Assembly: GCF_001506165.1 (NCBI RefSeq)
Contig: NZ_CP011427.1
Span: 868,001 to 932,000 of the forward strand
Origin: Pantoea vagans
Lineage (GTDB): Bacteria > Pseudomonadota > Gammaproteobacteria > Enterobacterales > Enterobacteriaceae
Direction: 5' to 3'
Length of the DNA stretch: 64,000 bases
Made by a program: the position numbers and the translations under genes. Below, piece after piece: positions 1 through 9,985 of the stretch (position 1 is its first letter; the number at the start of each line of letters is the position of its first letter). Below the pieces are notes generated by a model that saw nothing but the letters and a program-made list of their open reading frames with translations, was not told the DNA's origin and did no database searches.

Positions 1-168
1 GATGTCACCCAACTCCGTCAAACGGAAGGCATTGAACACATCTTTCTGCGGCGGATAAACGGTGATACCGGCTGCGCGCTCATTCGCCACGGCTTTTAAC
101 GTGTCGATAAAGTAAGGTTTCTCTTTCTCTTCAGCCAGCACGCTGTGCCAGGTTAGCTTTTCAGCCAT
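1..168 (-). CDS. ung: Uracil-DNA glycosylase, N-terminal part (cut by window edge)
   Basis: Uracil-DNA glycosylase excises uracil from DNA and starts base excision repair in the cytoplasm. Only the first 56 codons are inside the window; the rest lies to the left. The visible N-terminus ([20 protein letters not shown], then a [18 protein letters not shown] stretch) matches the start of enterobacterial Ung closely. The catalytic GQDPYH motif lies just beyond the edge and cannot be checked. The ATG is at 166-168 with a purine-rich stretch upstream. It diverges from grcA, as in E. coli. Confidence 0.93.
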   Translation of the reverse strand, partial: MAEKLTWHSVLAEEKEKPYFIDTLKAVANERAAGITVYPPQKDVFNAFRLTELGDI

Positions 169-271
169 TTTCAACTCCCTGCAAAATTTTGCACCTAGCT
201 TAACGTGTCGTAAGCGGTAGCAGAAGGGTAAAAATAATTTGAGAAAACGCAAAAAAAGTTATTGCGCATAA

Positions 272-285
272 TGGTTATAAATCAA
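272..285 (+). promoter_or_regulatory. Distal FNR box of grcA
   Basis: TGGTT-ATAA-ATCAA matches the FNR consensus TTGAT-N4-ATCAA at 8 of 10 positions. It is centred 52 bp upstream of the better FNR box at 324-337. E. coli grcA (yfiD) has two FNR sites centred at about -40.5 and -93.5, almost the same spacing. The role as a second, modulating site is inferred from that parallel. Confidence 0.55.
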
Positions 286-323
286 TTTGTTAGTTTTTTC
301 GCTGACATTCGGGCTGGGCATAA

Positions 324-337
324 TTGATGCAGGTCAA
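324..337 (+). promoter_or_regulatory. Proximal FNR box of grcA
   Basis: TTGAT-GCAG-GTCAA matches the FNR consensus at 9 of 10 positions. With the -10-like TATACC at 360-365 and a start near 371, its centre falls at -40.5, the class II activator position. This fits anaerobic induction of grcA by FNR. Confidence 0.75.
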
Positions 338-359
338 AACGGCCTGTTTAGCGGGATGA

Positions 360-365
360 TATACC
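360..365 (+). promoter_or_regulatory. -10 element of the grcA promoter
   Basis: TATACC (4 of 6 to TATAAT) would give a transcript starting near 371 and a leader of about 63 nt. There is no good -35 box, as expected for a class II FNR-dependent promoter whose activator overlaps the -35 region. Confidence 0.5.
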
Positions 366-433
366 AGAGCATCTAATCACATGATGAACCGCGCTGTGCC
401 TGTCAGCAGCGCATCAAAGCCCTGGAGGTCACT

Positions 434-817
434 ATGATTACTGGTATTCAAATTACTCAGGCCAACAACCCAAAACTTCTGAACTCATTCTGGTTGCTGG
501 ATGACGAGAAAGCCGAAGCGCGTTGCCTGTGTGCTAAAGGCGATTTCACTGAAGATCAGGTCGTTGCGATCAGCGATTTGGGCGAGATTGCTTACCGTGA
601 GATCCCACTGGAGCAGAAGCCAGAAGTGCGTATTGAAGGGGGCCAGCATCTGAATGTGAATGTGCTGCGCCGTGAAACGCTTGAAGACGCCGTCAAGCAC
701 CCGGAGAAATATCCGCAGCTGACCATTCGTGTTTCAGGTTATGCAGTGCGCTTTAATGCGCTGACGCCGGAACAGCAGCGCGATGTGATTACCCGTACTT
801 TCACTGAAAGTCTGTAA
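434..817 (+). CDS. grcA: Autonomous glycyl radical cofactor GrcA
   Basis: GrcA (YfiD) is a small spare glycyl-radical domain that replaces the damaged C-terminus of pyruvate formate-lyase after oxygen exposure. The 127-residue product has the same length as the E. coli protein. The C-terminal half is nearly identical to it, including the RVSGYAVRF glycyl-radical loop with Gly102 as the radical residue. The N-terminal 50 residues are more divergent. A good ribosome site (CTGGAGG) precedes the ATG. Two FNR boxes upstream imply anaerobic induction. It stands alone, with its own terminator at about 851-885, and diverges from ung. Confidence 0.97.
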   Translation: MITGIQITQANNPKLLNSFWLLDDEKAEARCLCAKGDFTEDQVVAISDLGEIAYREIPLEQKPEVRIEGGQHLNVNVLRRETLEDAVKHPEKYPQLTIRVSGYAVRFNALTPEQQRDVITRTFTESL

Positions 818-850
818 TTGATCGGCTGACCAAAAGTCACACAATCATTC

Positions 851-885
851 AGGCCGTGCCGATGTCAGTCGGTGCGGCCTTTTTG
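851..885 (+). terminator. Rho-independent terminator of grcA
   Basis: AGGCCG..CCGA and TCGG..CGGCCT form a long stem around a small loop, followed by TTTTT. It lies 34 nt after the grcA stop codon. Confidence 0.85.
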
Positions 886-969
886 CATTTAATGATGTGC
901 GCCAAGAGTGTCAGAAAGGTCATTGAGATGAAAAGCGTAGCGTGAAGGCTATTTCTTATCTTCAGACAT

Positions 970-994
970 AAAAAAACGCCTCAAAAGAGGCGCT
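970..994 (-). terminator. Rho-independent terminator of srmB
   Basis: Read on the minus strand, GCGCCTC-TTTT-GAGGCGT is followed by a run of T. It lies about 20 nt past the srmB stop. Confidence 0.85.
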
Positions 995-1014
995 TTAATT
1001 GTGCGAGTGCTGTT

Positions 1015-2343
<1,329 letters not shown>

Positions 2344-2480
2344 GGTCTACCTCAGTTTGGGGCGCTGATTATAGACAGATCAAACATAATCTTCATCTGT
2401 TTGTGCATTTCAGGTGCAGGTGAATTCCCCGCGTGACCACGTTACACTCCCCGCAGTAAACAATTCAATGGTAGTGAAGA

Positions 2481-3230
2481 ATGTCTCAGGACCAGCCGCA
2501 GACGCGGGCGATGTTAAGAAAAGATGGTTTCACCTTTAAGCAATTTTTCGTGGCACATGACCGCTGTGCGATGAAAGTCGGTACGGATGGCGTGTTACTT
2601 GGCGCCTGGGCTCCCGTGGCGGGGACGCGTCGCATCCTCGATATTGGCTGTGGCAGCGGGTTGATTGCCTTGATGCTGGCACAGCGTACCCCCGATCAGG
2701 TCACCCTTGATGCGGTTGAGCTGGAGGAGAGTGCCGCAAGTCAGGCTCACGAGAATGTGCAGGCTTCACCCTGGGCCGATCGTATCACCATCCATCATCA
2801 GGATATTGTGAGCTGGAGTGAGCAAAGCGAGAAACGCTACTCTCTGATTGTCAGTAACCCTCCGTTTTTTGCACCGGGCAGCACCACCGGCAGTGTCGAG
2901 CGGGATAACGCGCGCAGCACCGCCACGCTCGACCATCCCACGTTGTTACGCTGCGCCGCACAATTAATAGAAGAAGAGGGGATTTTTTGTGTGGTGCTGC
3001 CTGAAGAGGCGGGAGAACAGCTGATTTCCCTCGCACTGGCAGAAGGCTGGCATCTGCGTTACCGCTATGATGTCGCGGCTTATGCCCAACGCCCACCAAA
3101 TCGTCTGGTATTGGGCTTTTCCCCGACCGCGGGCGAAACGTTGCTGGAACGTCTCGCCATTCGCGATGAAGATAAGAGTTATTCGGCTGACTGGCTCAGC
3201 CTGGTTTCTGATTTTTATCTGTTCAGATAA
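2481..3230 (+). CDS. trmN: tRNA1(Val) (adenine37-N6)-methyltransferase
   Basis: TrmN (YfiC, TrmN6) uses S-adenosylmethionine to methylate N6 of adenine 37 in tRNA1(Val). The 249-residue protein has the Rossmann SAM-binding motif [10 protein letters not shown] (residues 52-61) and the amino-methyltransferase motif NPPF (126-129), which holds the target base. The ATG is preceded by a short purine-rich site. It is convergent with nadB and overlaps the nadB 3' end by 16 nt, so neither gene has room for a separate terminator there. The srmB-trmN-nadB arrangement is the E. coli one. Confidence 0.95.
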   Translation: MSQDQPQTRAMLRKDGFTFKQFFVAHDRCAMKVGTDGVLLGAWAPVAGTRRILDIGCGSGLIALMLAQRTPDQVTLDAVELEESAASQAHENVQASPWADRITIHHQDIVSWSEQSEKRYSLIVSNPPFFAPGSTTGSVERDNARSTATLDHPTLLRCAAQLIEEEGIFCVVLPEEAGEQLISLALAEGWHLRYRYDVAAYAQRPPNRLVLGFSPTAGETLLERLAIRDEDKSYSADWLSLVSDFYLFR

Positions 3231-4834
3231 TTATCTGGCTGGAGTTGCGTGGGTAGGGCTTCAGAAAGCTGATCGAGATAGTCTGGCGTGTAATGCAGAC
3301 CTCGGCTCTCTTTGCGCTGCAGCGCACAGCGCACCATCAACTCCGCCACCTGAACTAAATTGCGCAGTTCCAACAGATTGTTAGAGAGACGGAAGTGCGC
3401 ATAGTATTCATCAATTTCCTGCTGTAACAACGTAATGCGACGCAGGGCGCGCTCCAGTCTTTTGGTGGTACGCACAATGCCCATGTAGTCCCACATAAAC
3501 AGGCGTAGCTCATGCCAGTTATGCTGAATCACCACGCGCTCGTCGGCGTCATCCACGCGGCTTTCATCCCATGCGGGTAACTGCTCAACAGCGGTAACCG
3601 CTGGCAGGCGACGAATCATATCTTCCGCCGCCGACCAGCCATAAACCAGACACTCCAGCAGTGAGTTGGATGCCATGCGATTGGCGCCATGCAGTCCGGT
3701 ATAGCTCACTTCTCCGATGGCATACAGCCCATCAACGTCGGTACGGCCGTGCTGATCCACCATCACGCCACCGCAGGTGTAATGTGCAGCGGGGACGATC
3801 GGAATGGGCTCTTTAGTGAGATCCAAACCGAAGGTCAGCAATTTTTCATAGATCATCGGGAAGTGGGCGCGCACAAAACTTTCCGGCTGATGGCTGATAT
3901 CGAGATACATGCAATCCACGCCCAGGCGCTTCATTTCGTGATCGATGGCGCGCGCCACGATATCGCGCGGTGCTAACTCAGCACGCTCATCAAAGTCAGG
4001 CATAAAGCGCGAACCGTCCGGACGCAGTAGCCACGCACCTTCACCGCGCAGGGCTTCGGTCAGCAAAAAGTTCTGCGCCTGAGGGTGGAATAAACAGGTA
4101 GGATGGAACTGGTTGAACTCCAGATTGGCCACGCGACAGCCCGCACGCCACGCCATGGCAATACCATCACCGGAGGCGACATCCGGGTTAGTGGTGTATT
4201 GATACACTTTTGCCGCGCCGCCAGTCGCCAGCACTACGGCTCGTGCACGGCAGGTTTCAACCTGTTCGCGATTGCGATTCCAGAACCATGCCCCCACCAC
4301 TCGACGTTTGCCCGGCAGTCCGACTTTATCTGAAAGAATTAAATCCACTGCGTTGGTACGTTCAATGATGCGTATATTGGGATGGCTTAACGCCTGGCTG
4401 ACCAGTGTCGTTTCCACTGCGCGACCTGTGGCATCGGCACTGTGCAGAATACGGCGATGGCTGTGGCCGCCTTCACGCGTCAGATGATAACGCGCCTCAC
4501 CGTCGGGTTGCGGCTCCATATCGAACGCCACGCCATTATCAATTAACCACTGCACGCAATGGCGCGCGTTGCTGGCGATAAAGCTGACGGTTTCACGGTC
4601 GCATAACCCGGCGCCAGCGATCAGAGTATCTTCAACGTGGGATTCAATGCTGTCGGTTTCATCAAACACCGCCGCGATCCCGCCCTGTGCATACAGTGTT
4701 GAGCCTTCGTTAACCTGCGCTTTGCTCAGCACGGTTACCTGGTAATAGGGGGCAAGACGCAGCGCCAGCGACAAACCGGCGGCACCGCTGCCCACAATCA
4801 ACACATCACATTGGTAATCAGGTATCGAAGTCAT
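3215..4834 (-). CDS. nadB: L-aspartate oxidase
   Basis: NadB is an FAD flavoprotein that oxidises L-aspartate to iminoaspartate, the first step of de novo NAD synthesis; NadA uses the product. From the ATG at 4832-4834 the product is 539 residues, the usual length. The N-terminal dinucleotide fold [20 protein letters not shown] and the succinate-dehydrogenase-type flavoprotein core are clear, and the C-terminal helical domain is present. An in-frame TTG seven codons upstream (4855) could extend it, but homology supports the ATG. No clear Shine-Dalgarno is visible, because a perfect NadR palindrome fills the space just upstream. The gene is convergent with trmN. Confidence 0.96.
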   Translation of the reverse strand: MTSIPDYQCDVLIVGSGAAGLSLALRLAPYYQVTVLSKAQVNEGSTLYAQGGIAAVFDETDSIESHVEDTLIAGAGLCDRETVSFIASNARHCVQWLIDNGVAFDMEPQPDGEARYHLTREGGHSHRRILHSADATGRAVETTLVSQALSHPNIRIIERTNAVDLILSDKVGLPGKRRVVGAWFWNRNREQVETCRARAVVLATGGAAKVYQYTTNPDVASGDGIAMAWRAGCRVANLEFNQFHPTCLFHPQAQNFLLTEALRGEGAWLLRPDGSRFMPDFDERAELAPRDIVARAIDHEMKRLGVDCMYLDISHQPESFVRAHFPMIYEKLLTFGLDLTKEPIPIVPAAHYTCGGVMVDQHGRTDVDGLYAIGEVSYTGLHGANRMASNSLLECLVYGWSAAEDMIRRLPAVTAVEQLPAWDESRVDDADERVVIQHNWHELRLFMWDYMGIVRTTKRLERALRRITLLQQEIDEYYAHFRLSNNLLELRNLVQVAELMVRCALQRKESRGLHYTPDYLDQLSEALPTQLQPDNYLNR

Positions 4835-4836
4835 GG

Positions 4837-4854
4837 TGTTTAATTTACTAAACA
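4837..4854 (-). promoter_or_regulatory. NadR operator of nadB
   Basis: TGTTTA-N6-TAAACA is a perfect match to the NadR box and lies two bases upstream of the nadB ATG. NadR represses NAD synthesis genes when NAD is plentiful. The placement means the operator also occupies the translation initiation region. Confidence 0.85.
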
Positions 4855-4855
4855 A

Positions 4856-5170
4856 AAGGTGACCCGAGCATATGCCTGGATGGCGGTCGTGTGAAGTATT
4901 TTGAACAAATTACGCGGAAAAAATCTTCAGGCAGTGGAGATAACAACGCGATTTCAGTGAGTTATGTCTTAAAATGAGCACCTCGTGTTTTTTATATCAA
5001 ACACTATGAAAATTCAGGTAATAAAGATGAAAATTAGGGCGTCATAGGGTACTCTGCCAGCGATTATCGGTGCCGCAAAAGACACCACCAGCGTAGTCAG
5101 TCGCTACACTGAAAGACAATCAACAACAAATGATGTCGTGGTTCCGATACGGAAATTATCTGGTCGTAGT
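4856..5170. other. Intergenic region between nadB and rpoE, upstream part
   Basis: This AT-rich stretch carries the nadB promoter on one side and presumably the distal housekeeping promoters of rpoE on the other. I see no further gene, repeat or convincing terminator. Its sequence is less conserved-looking than the segment just before rpoE. Confidence 0.5.
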
Positions 5171-5197
5171 GAACTTCAGGCCAACATATGACTCAAA
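5171..5197 (+). promoter_or_regulatory. Sigma-E autoregulatory promoter of rpoE
   Basis: GAACTT (5171-5176), a 16-base spacer and TCAAA (5193-5197) match the sigma-E promoter consensus. Transcription would start near 5203, about 74 nt before rpoE. Positive autoregulation of rpoE from such a promoter is established in E. coli. Confidence 0.8.
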
Positions 5198-5280
5198 GCG
5201 CATGCTTGCTCAGAACAATGAGATGTGCTGGCAGTTCACTTACGAATAAAAAAGATTTGGGGAGACATTACCTCGGATGA
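5188..5280 (+). CDS. rseD: Short upstream ORF of rpoE (RseD-like leader peptide)
   Basis: An ORF starting at ATG 5188 (30 codons) or ATG 5218 (20 codons) ends with a TGA at 5278-5280 that overlaps the rpoE ATG as ATGA. The last residues, LGRHYLG, resemble the end of E. coli RseD as I remember it (LGRLYLG). In E. coli this leader ORF is translationally coupled to rpoE and the region is bound by CsrA. Two GGA triplets (in GGGGAGA and CTCGGATGA) could be CsrA contacts here. The upper part does not look conserved. A transcript from the sigma-E promoter at 5171-5197 would include only the inner start. Confidence 0.5.
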   Translation: MTQSACLLRTMRCAGSSLTNKKDLGRHYLG

Positions 5281-5855
5281 GCGAGCAGTTAACGGATCAG
5301 GTTCTCGTTGAGCGGGTTCAGAAGGGAGATCAAAAGTCATTTAACATACTGGTTATTCGATACCAGCATAAAGTGGCGAGCCTGGTTTCACGCTATGTTC
5401 CTTCAGGCGATGTGCCTGATGTGGTTCAGGAATCCTTTATCAAAGCGTATCGCGCACTGGAATCATTCCGTGGCGATAGCGCCTTTTATACATGGCTGTA
5501 CCGCATCGCGGTGAATACCGCAAAAAATTACCTGGTGGCTCAGGGGCGTCGTCCACCCTCTAGTGATGTGGATGCGATTGATGCAGAAAATTTCGAAAGT
5601 GCGGGTGCACTAAAAGAAATTTCGAACCCTGAGAACTTAATGTTGTCAGAGGAACTGAAACAAATTGTTTTTCGGACCATTGAGGCGCTTCCCGAAGATC
5701 TGCGTATGGCCATTACCCTGCGGGAATTGGATGGCTTAAGTTACGAAGAGATTGCCGCCATCATGGATTGCCCGGTTGGTACCGTACGTTCGCGTATCTT
5801 CCGCGCCCGAGAGGCCATTGATAATAAAGTTCAACCGCTTATCCAACGTCAGTGA
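5277..5855 (+). CDS. rpoE: RNA polymerase sigma-E factor
   Basis: RpoE is the extracytoplasmic-function sigma factor for envelope stress: misfolded outer-membrane proteins release it from RseA. The 192-residue protein is near-identical to E. coli RpoE. It has sigma region 2 (about residues 20-90, with VPDVVQESFIKAYRALESFRG) and region 4 with the helix-turn-helix YEEIAAIMDCPVGTVRSRIFRAREA near 155-180. It heads the rpoE-rseA-rseB-rseC operon. It has its own sigma-E promoter and a start codon overlapping an upstream ORF stop. Confidence 0.98.
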   Translation: MSEQLTDQVLVERVQKGDQKSFNILVIRYQHKVASLVSRYVPSGDVPDVVQESFIKAYRALESFRGDSAFYTWLYRIAVNTAKNYLVAQGRRPPSSDVDAIDAENFESAGALKEISNPENLMLSEELKQIVFRTIEALPEDLRMAITLRELDGLSYEEIAAIMDCPVGTVRSRIFRAREAIDNKVQPLIQRQ

Positions 5856-5882
5856 TAACGGCTACTGGAAGGGTACCAAAGC

Positions 5883-6542
5883 ATGCAGAAAGAAAAACTT
5901 TCCGCTTTAATGGATGGTGAAACTTTAGATAACGAGCTGTTGGCGTCGTTATCGAAGGATGCAGATCTTCAAAAAAGTTGGGAGAGCTACCATCTAATCC
6001 GCGACACCATGCGAGGTGACGTTGGTGAAGTGCTGCATTTTGATATCTCCGCACGTGTTGCAGCGGCCATTGCTCTTGAACCAGCGCGCAAAGTCACTAC
6101 GCTGATTCCTGAAGCGCAGCCGGAGCCTTCACGCTGGGAGAAAATGCCATTCTGGCGTCGTGGCGGCACCTGGACTGCGCAACTGGCGCAAATCGGTGTG
6201 GCTGCCTGTGTGTCGCTGGCGGTGATTGTGGGTGTTCAACATTACAACAATCAACCTGGCAGTGGCGCGACAGAAGCATCTGATTCCCCTGCATTCAATA
6301 CGCTGCCTATGATGGGTAAAGCTTCACCTGTCAGCCTCGGCGTGCCGTCTGATGCGTTTGACACCAACAGCTCTAACCAGCAGGTGCAAGAACAGCGTCG
6401 TCGTGTGAATGCAATGCTGCAGGATTACGAATTGCAACGCCGTCTGCATGCCGATCAGGTTCAGTTTGATGAGAAGAACGATCCGCAGCAGGCCCAGGCT
6501 AACGTTCCCGGAAATCAGTCGTTAGGAACTCAACAGCAGTAA
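5883..6542 (+). CDS. rseA: Anti-sigma-E factor RseA
   Basis: RseA is an inner-membrane protein whose cytoplasmic N-terminus (about residues 1-90) holds sigma-E inactive. Stepwise cleavage by DegS and RseP frees it. Here a single membrane segment spans about 100-118 (QIGVAACVSLAVIVGV). It contains Ala108-Cys109, the RseP cut position known in E. coli. A PVSL sequence at 150-153 corresponds to the DegS cut site (Val-Ser). The C-terminal periplasmic part is Gln-rich. Length is 219 residues against 216 in E. coli. It overlaps rseB by one base. Confidence 0.97.
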   Translation: MQKEKLSALMDGETLDNELLASLSKDADLQKSWESYHLIRDTMRGDVGEVLHFDISARVAAAIALEPARKVTTLIPEAQPEPSRWEKMPFWRRGGTWTAQLAQIGVAACVSLAVIVGVQHYNNQPGSGATEASDSPAFNTLPMMGKASPVSLGVPSDAFDTNSSNQQVQEQRRRVNAMLQDYELQRRLHADQVQFDEKNDPQQAQANVPGNQSLGTQQQ

Positions 6543-7498
6543 TGAAGCAGCTTTGGTGTGCCGTTAGCCTGCTGGCAGGCAGCCTGCTTTGGTCATCCAC
6601 CGCCCCGGCGCAGACCTCTGCGTCCGGGGCGTTGTTACATCAAATGGAGCAGGCAAGTCAGAACCTCAACTACGAATTTGCCTACATCAATGTCTCGCGT
6701 CTTGGCATTGAGTCTCTGCGTTATCGTCACGCGGTTATCGACAATCGTATCTTTGCCCAACTGTTGCAGATGGATGGACCACGCCGTGAAGTGATTCAAC
6801 GGGGTAATGACATCAGCTATTTCGAGCCAGGGCTTGATCCCTTCTCGTTGCCGGGTAACCACATCATCGATGCGCTGCCTGCGTTGATGTTTGCGGATTT
6901 CTCGCGTTTAGGTGAAGCCTACGATTTCATTCCGGTAGGGCGTTCACGCATGGCTGACCAGATGTGTGAAGTGGTGCGCATCGTGTCGCGTGATGGCACC
7001 CGTTACAGCTATGTGGTGTGGTTGGATGTGGACACCAAATTGCCATTGCGTATCGATCTCCTCGATCGTGATGGTGAAACGCTGGAGCAGTTCCGCGTGA
7101 TCAGTTTTGCTGTCGATGAAGGCGTGCGAAACCTGATGCAAGGGCTGGAAAAAGCCAATCTGCCACCTACCTTGTCATTACCGGCGGGCGATAAAGTCCA
7201 ACTCAGCTGGCAGCCAGGTTGGCTTCCGGCAGGGATGACGCTGATTTCGCAAAGCCGCCGCGATATGCCGGCCATGAACAAAACGGTCGAATCTCGTCTG
7301 TACAGCGATGGCCTGTTTAGCTTCGCCATCAATATTACCCCTGCCGATAAAAGCAGTGTGCCGCAGTCATTGCGCACTGGGCGTCGTACGGTGCAGACAG
7401 AAGTGCGCGATAATCGTGAAATCACGGTGGTGGGTGAGTTACCCCCTGCCACGGCTAAACGTATTGCGGACAGCATAGATTCAGGTGCACAAAAATGA
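6542..7498 (+). CDS. rseB: Sigma-E regulatory protein RseB
   Basis: RseB is a periplasmic protein that binds the RseA periplasmic tail and shields it from DegS. It senses lipoproteins and off-pathway lipopolysaccharide. The 318-residue product starts with a signal peptide (MKQLWCAVSLLAGSLLWSS, cleaved after APAQ) and shows the MucB/RseB two-domain layout. The start ATG overlaps the rseA stop (TAATG), and the end overlaps rseC, so the three are translationally coupled. Confidence 0.97.
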   Translation: MKQLWCAVSLLAGSLLWSSTAPAQTSASGALLHQMEQASQNLNYEFAYINVSRLGIESLRYRHAVIDNRIFAQLLQMDGPRREVIQRGNDISYFEPGLDPFSLPGNHIIDALPALMFADFSRLGEAYDFIPVGRSRMADQMCEVVRIVSRDGTRYSYVVWLDVDTKLPLRIDLLDRDGETLEQFRVISFAVDEGVRNLMQGLEKANLPPTLSLPAGDKVQLSWQPGWLPAGMTLISQSRRDMPAMNKTVESRLYSDGLFSFAINITPADKSSVPQSLRTGRRTVQTEVRDNREITVVGELPPATAKRIADSIDSGAQK

Positions 7499-7959
7499 TG
7501 AGAGAATGGGCCACAGTGGTGGCGTGGGAGAAGGGCGTTGCCACGCTGCATTCGGAAGCTAAAACCTCCTGTAACAGCTGCTCGGCCCGTAAAGGCTGTG
7601 GCAGCCACGCGCTTAACCAACTGGGGCCGAAAAATGCCCATGTGATGACCATTGCCAGCCCAGAGCCTTTACAGCCGGGCCAGCGCATTGAGCTGGGCAT
7701 CCGTGAAAGCAGCTTGTTGGGATCGGCGTTGTTGGTTTACATGACGCCACTGTTTGGCCTGTTTCTGGTTGCAGGCATCTTCCAGATGCTGTTCCACAGC
7801 GATTTAGCCGCAGCATGCGGTGCGCTTTTAGGCGGCATTGGCGGTTTTATTGTTGCGAAAGGTGTTTCCAGTCTGTTTGGCGATCGCGAAGCCTTCCAAC
7901 CGGTGATTCTGAGCGTGGCGTTACCGCCTGATGCCTTACGCGTGGAAAACGAAGTTTGA
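7495..7959 (+). CDS. rseC: SoxR-reducing system protein RseC
   Basis: RseC is an inner-membrane protein of the MucC family. It contributes to sigma-E control and, in E. coli, to reduction of SoxR. The 154-residue product has a cysteine cluster near the N-terminus (CNSCSARKGC), which fits its redox role. Two membrane helices follow at about 77-97 and 101-122. The start ATG overlaps the rseB stop; a second in-frame ATG follows at once. A terminator follows at 7970-7997. Confidence 0.95.
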   Translation: MMREWATVVAWEKGVATLHSEAKTSCNSCSARKGCGSHALNQLGPKNAHVMTIASPEPLQPGQRIELGIRESSLLGSALLVYMTPLFGLFLVAGIFQMLFHSDLAAACGALLGGIGGFIVAKGVSSLFGDREAFQPVILSVALPPDALRVENEV

Positions 7960-7969
7960 TCCCCGTCTG

Positions 7970-7997
7970 GGCCGCATCTGTGCGGCCTTTTCGTTTT
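7970..7997 (+). terminator. Terminator of the rpoE-rseABC operon
   Basis: GCCGCA-TCTG-TGCGGC followed by CTTTTCGTTTT lies 11 nt past the rseC stop. Confidence 0.8.
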
Positions 7998-8176
7998 GGC
8001 TTAACCGCTGAAATCTGTTGCGATTCCCCGCAGTTCCATTCTTTAACGCGCGGCATTAACAGTGTAATATGCGTCGTCATTAATGAGGCTGACAGGGTTC
8101 CGGGTGAAGCTCACTTTCCTGAATGTGTCTGTGCTCAAGTTTTCCACTGATTTTTTACGTGAAGATATTCATATAA

Positions 8177-9976
8177 ATGAAGCACATACGAAATTTCTCT
8201 ATCATCGCTCACATTGACCACGGCAAATCAACGCTGTCAGACCGTTTGATTCAAATTTGTGGTGGCCTTAGCGATCGTGAGATGGCAGCGCAAGTTCTGG
8301 ACTCCATGGATCTGGAGCGCGAGCGCGGCATCACCATCAAAGCGCAGAGCGTGACGCTCGATTACAAAGCGTTGAACGGTGAAACTTACCAGCTCAATTT
8401 TATCGATACTCCCGGTCACGTTGACTTCTCTTACGAAGTTTCCCGCTCTCTGGCGGCGTGTGAAGGGGCATTGCTGGTGGTCGATGCAGGCCAGGGCGTT
8501 GAAGCACAGACGCTGGCAAACTGCTACACCGCAATGGAAATGGATCTGGAAGTGGTACCGGTTCTGAACAAAATCGACTTGCCTGCAGCCGATCCAGAGC
8601 GCGTGGCGGAAGAGATTGAAGACATCGTGGGTATTGATGCTGCTGATGCGGTGCGCTGCTCAGCGAAAACCGGCGTGGGTGTGCCTGATGTGCTTGAGCG
8701 TCTGGTGCGTGATATTCCACCACCGGAAGGCGACCCTGAAGGGCCACTGCAGGCGCTGATCATCGACTCATGGTTTGATAACTACCTGGGCGTAGTGTCC
8801 TTGATTCGTATCAAGAACGGTACATTGCGCAAAGGCGACAAAGTGAAAGTGATGAGTACTGGACAGACGTATAACGCTGACCGTCTCGGTATTTTCACGC
8901 CTAAGCAGGTTGACCGTAACGAACTGAACTGCGGCGAAGTAGGCTGGTTAGTGTGCGCGATTAAAGACATCCTCGGCGCGCCAGTCGGCGATACGCTGAC
9001 GCTGCAGCGCAATCCTGCGGACAAAGTGTTGCCGGGCTTCAAAAAGGTGAAACCACAGGTTTACGCCGGTCTGTTCCCGATCAGCTCTGATGACTATGAA
9101 GCGTTCCGCGATGCACTGGGCAAACTGAGCCTGAACGATGCTTCCCTGTTCTATGAGCCAGAAAGCTCGACAGCATTGGGCTTTGGTTTCCGCATTGGCT
9201 TCCTGGGTCTGCTGCACATGGAGATCATTCAGGAGCGTCTGGAGCGTGAATACGATCTCGACCTGATCACCACGGCACCAACAGTAGTATACGAAGTGGA
9301 AACCACCGATGGTCAGGTGATCTACGTCGACAGCCCTTCCAAGTTGCCGCCGCTGAATAACATCGCTGAACTGCGTGAACCGATCGCGGAGTGCCACATG
9401 TTGCTGCCACAGGAGTTCCTCGGCAACGTTATCACCCTGTGTATCGAAAAACGTGGCGTTCAGACCAACATGGTTTACCACGGTAAACAAGTTGCGCTGA
9501 CTTATGAAATTCCAATGGCGGAAGTGGTGCTCGACTTCTTCGACCGTCTGAAATCGACGTCTCGCGGCTATGCATCGCTTGACTACAACTTTAAACGTTT
9601 CCAAGCCTCTGACATGGTGCGTGTCGACGTGATGATTAACTCAGAACGTGTTGATGCGCTGGCGCTGATTACCCACCGTGATAACTCACAGTATCGTGGC
9701 CGCGACCTTGTGGAAAAGATGAAAGATCTGATCCCGCGTCAGCAGTTCGATATTGCGATTCAGGCGGCCATCGGCAACCACATTATCGCTCGCTCAACGG
9801 TCAAACAGCTGCGTAAAAACGTCCTGGCAAAATGCTATGGCGGTGACGTTAGCCGTAAGAAGAAACTGTTGCAGAAGCAGAAAGACGGTAAGAAGCGAAT
9901 GAAGCAGGTCGGCAACGTTGAGCTGCCGCAGGAAGCATTCCTTGCCATTCTGCATGTCGGTAAAGACAGCAAATAA
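8177..9976 (+). CDS. lepA: Elongation factor 4 (LepA)
   Basis: LepA is a translational GTPase that acts on ribosomes and affects initiation and 30S biogenesis. The 599-residue protein has G1 AHIDHGKST (11-19), G3 DTPGH (77-81) and G4 NKID (131-134). It then has the EF-G-like domains and the LepA-specific C-terminal domain ending in a Lys-rich segment and LHVGKDSK. Length equals the E. coli protein. It lies nine bases before lepB and forms an operon with it. The 217 bp before it must hold its promoter, but I see no box strong enough to call. Confidence 0.98.
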   Translation: MKHIRNFSIIAHIDHGKSTLSDRLIQICGGLSDREMAAQVLDSMDLERERGITIKAQSVTLDYKALNGETYQLNFIDTPGHVDFSYEVSRSLAACEGALLVVDAGQGVEAQTLANCYTAMEMDLEVVPVLNKIDLPAADPERVAEEIEDIVGIDAADAVRCSAKTGVGVPDVLERLVRDIPPPEGDPEGPLQALIIDSWFDNYLGVVSLIRIKNGTLRKGDKVKVMSTGQTYNADRLGIFTPKQVDRNELNCGEVGWLVCAIKDILGAPVGDTLTLQRNPADKVLPGFKKVKPQVYAGLFPISSDDYEAFRDALGKLSLNDASLFYEPESSTALGFGFRIGFLGLLHMEIIQERLEREYDLDLITTAPTVVYEVETTDGQVIYVDSPSKLPPLNNIAELREPIAECHMLLPQEFLGNVITLCIEKRGVQTNMVYHGKQVALTYEIPMAEVVLDFFDRLKSTSRGYASLDYNFKRFQASDMVRVDVMINSERVDALALITHRDNSQYRGRDLVEKMKDLIPRQQFDIAIQAAIGNHIIARSTVKQLRKNVLAKCYGGDVSRKKKLLQKQKDGKKRMKQVGNVELPQEAFLAILHVGKDSK

Positions 9977-9985
9977 GGAATTTTA

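Noticed and set aside
7009..7641. 210-codon open frame opposite rseB and rseC
   Set aside because: Shadow frame spanning two genes of the sigma-E operon; low-complexity, Ser/Arg-rich translation.
8948..9604. 218-codon open frame opposite lepA
   Set aside because: Antisense shadow of a highly conserved GTPase gene with strong codon bias; no domain or start signal.
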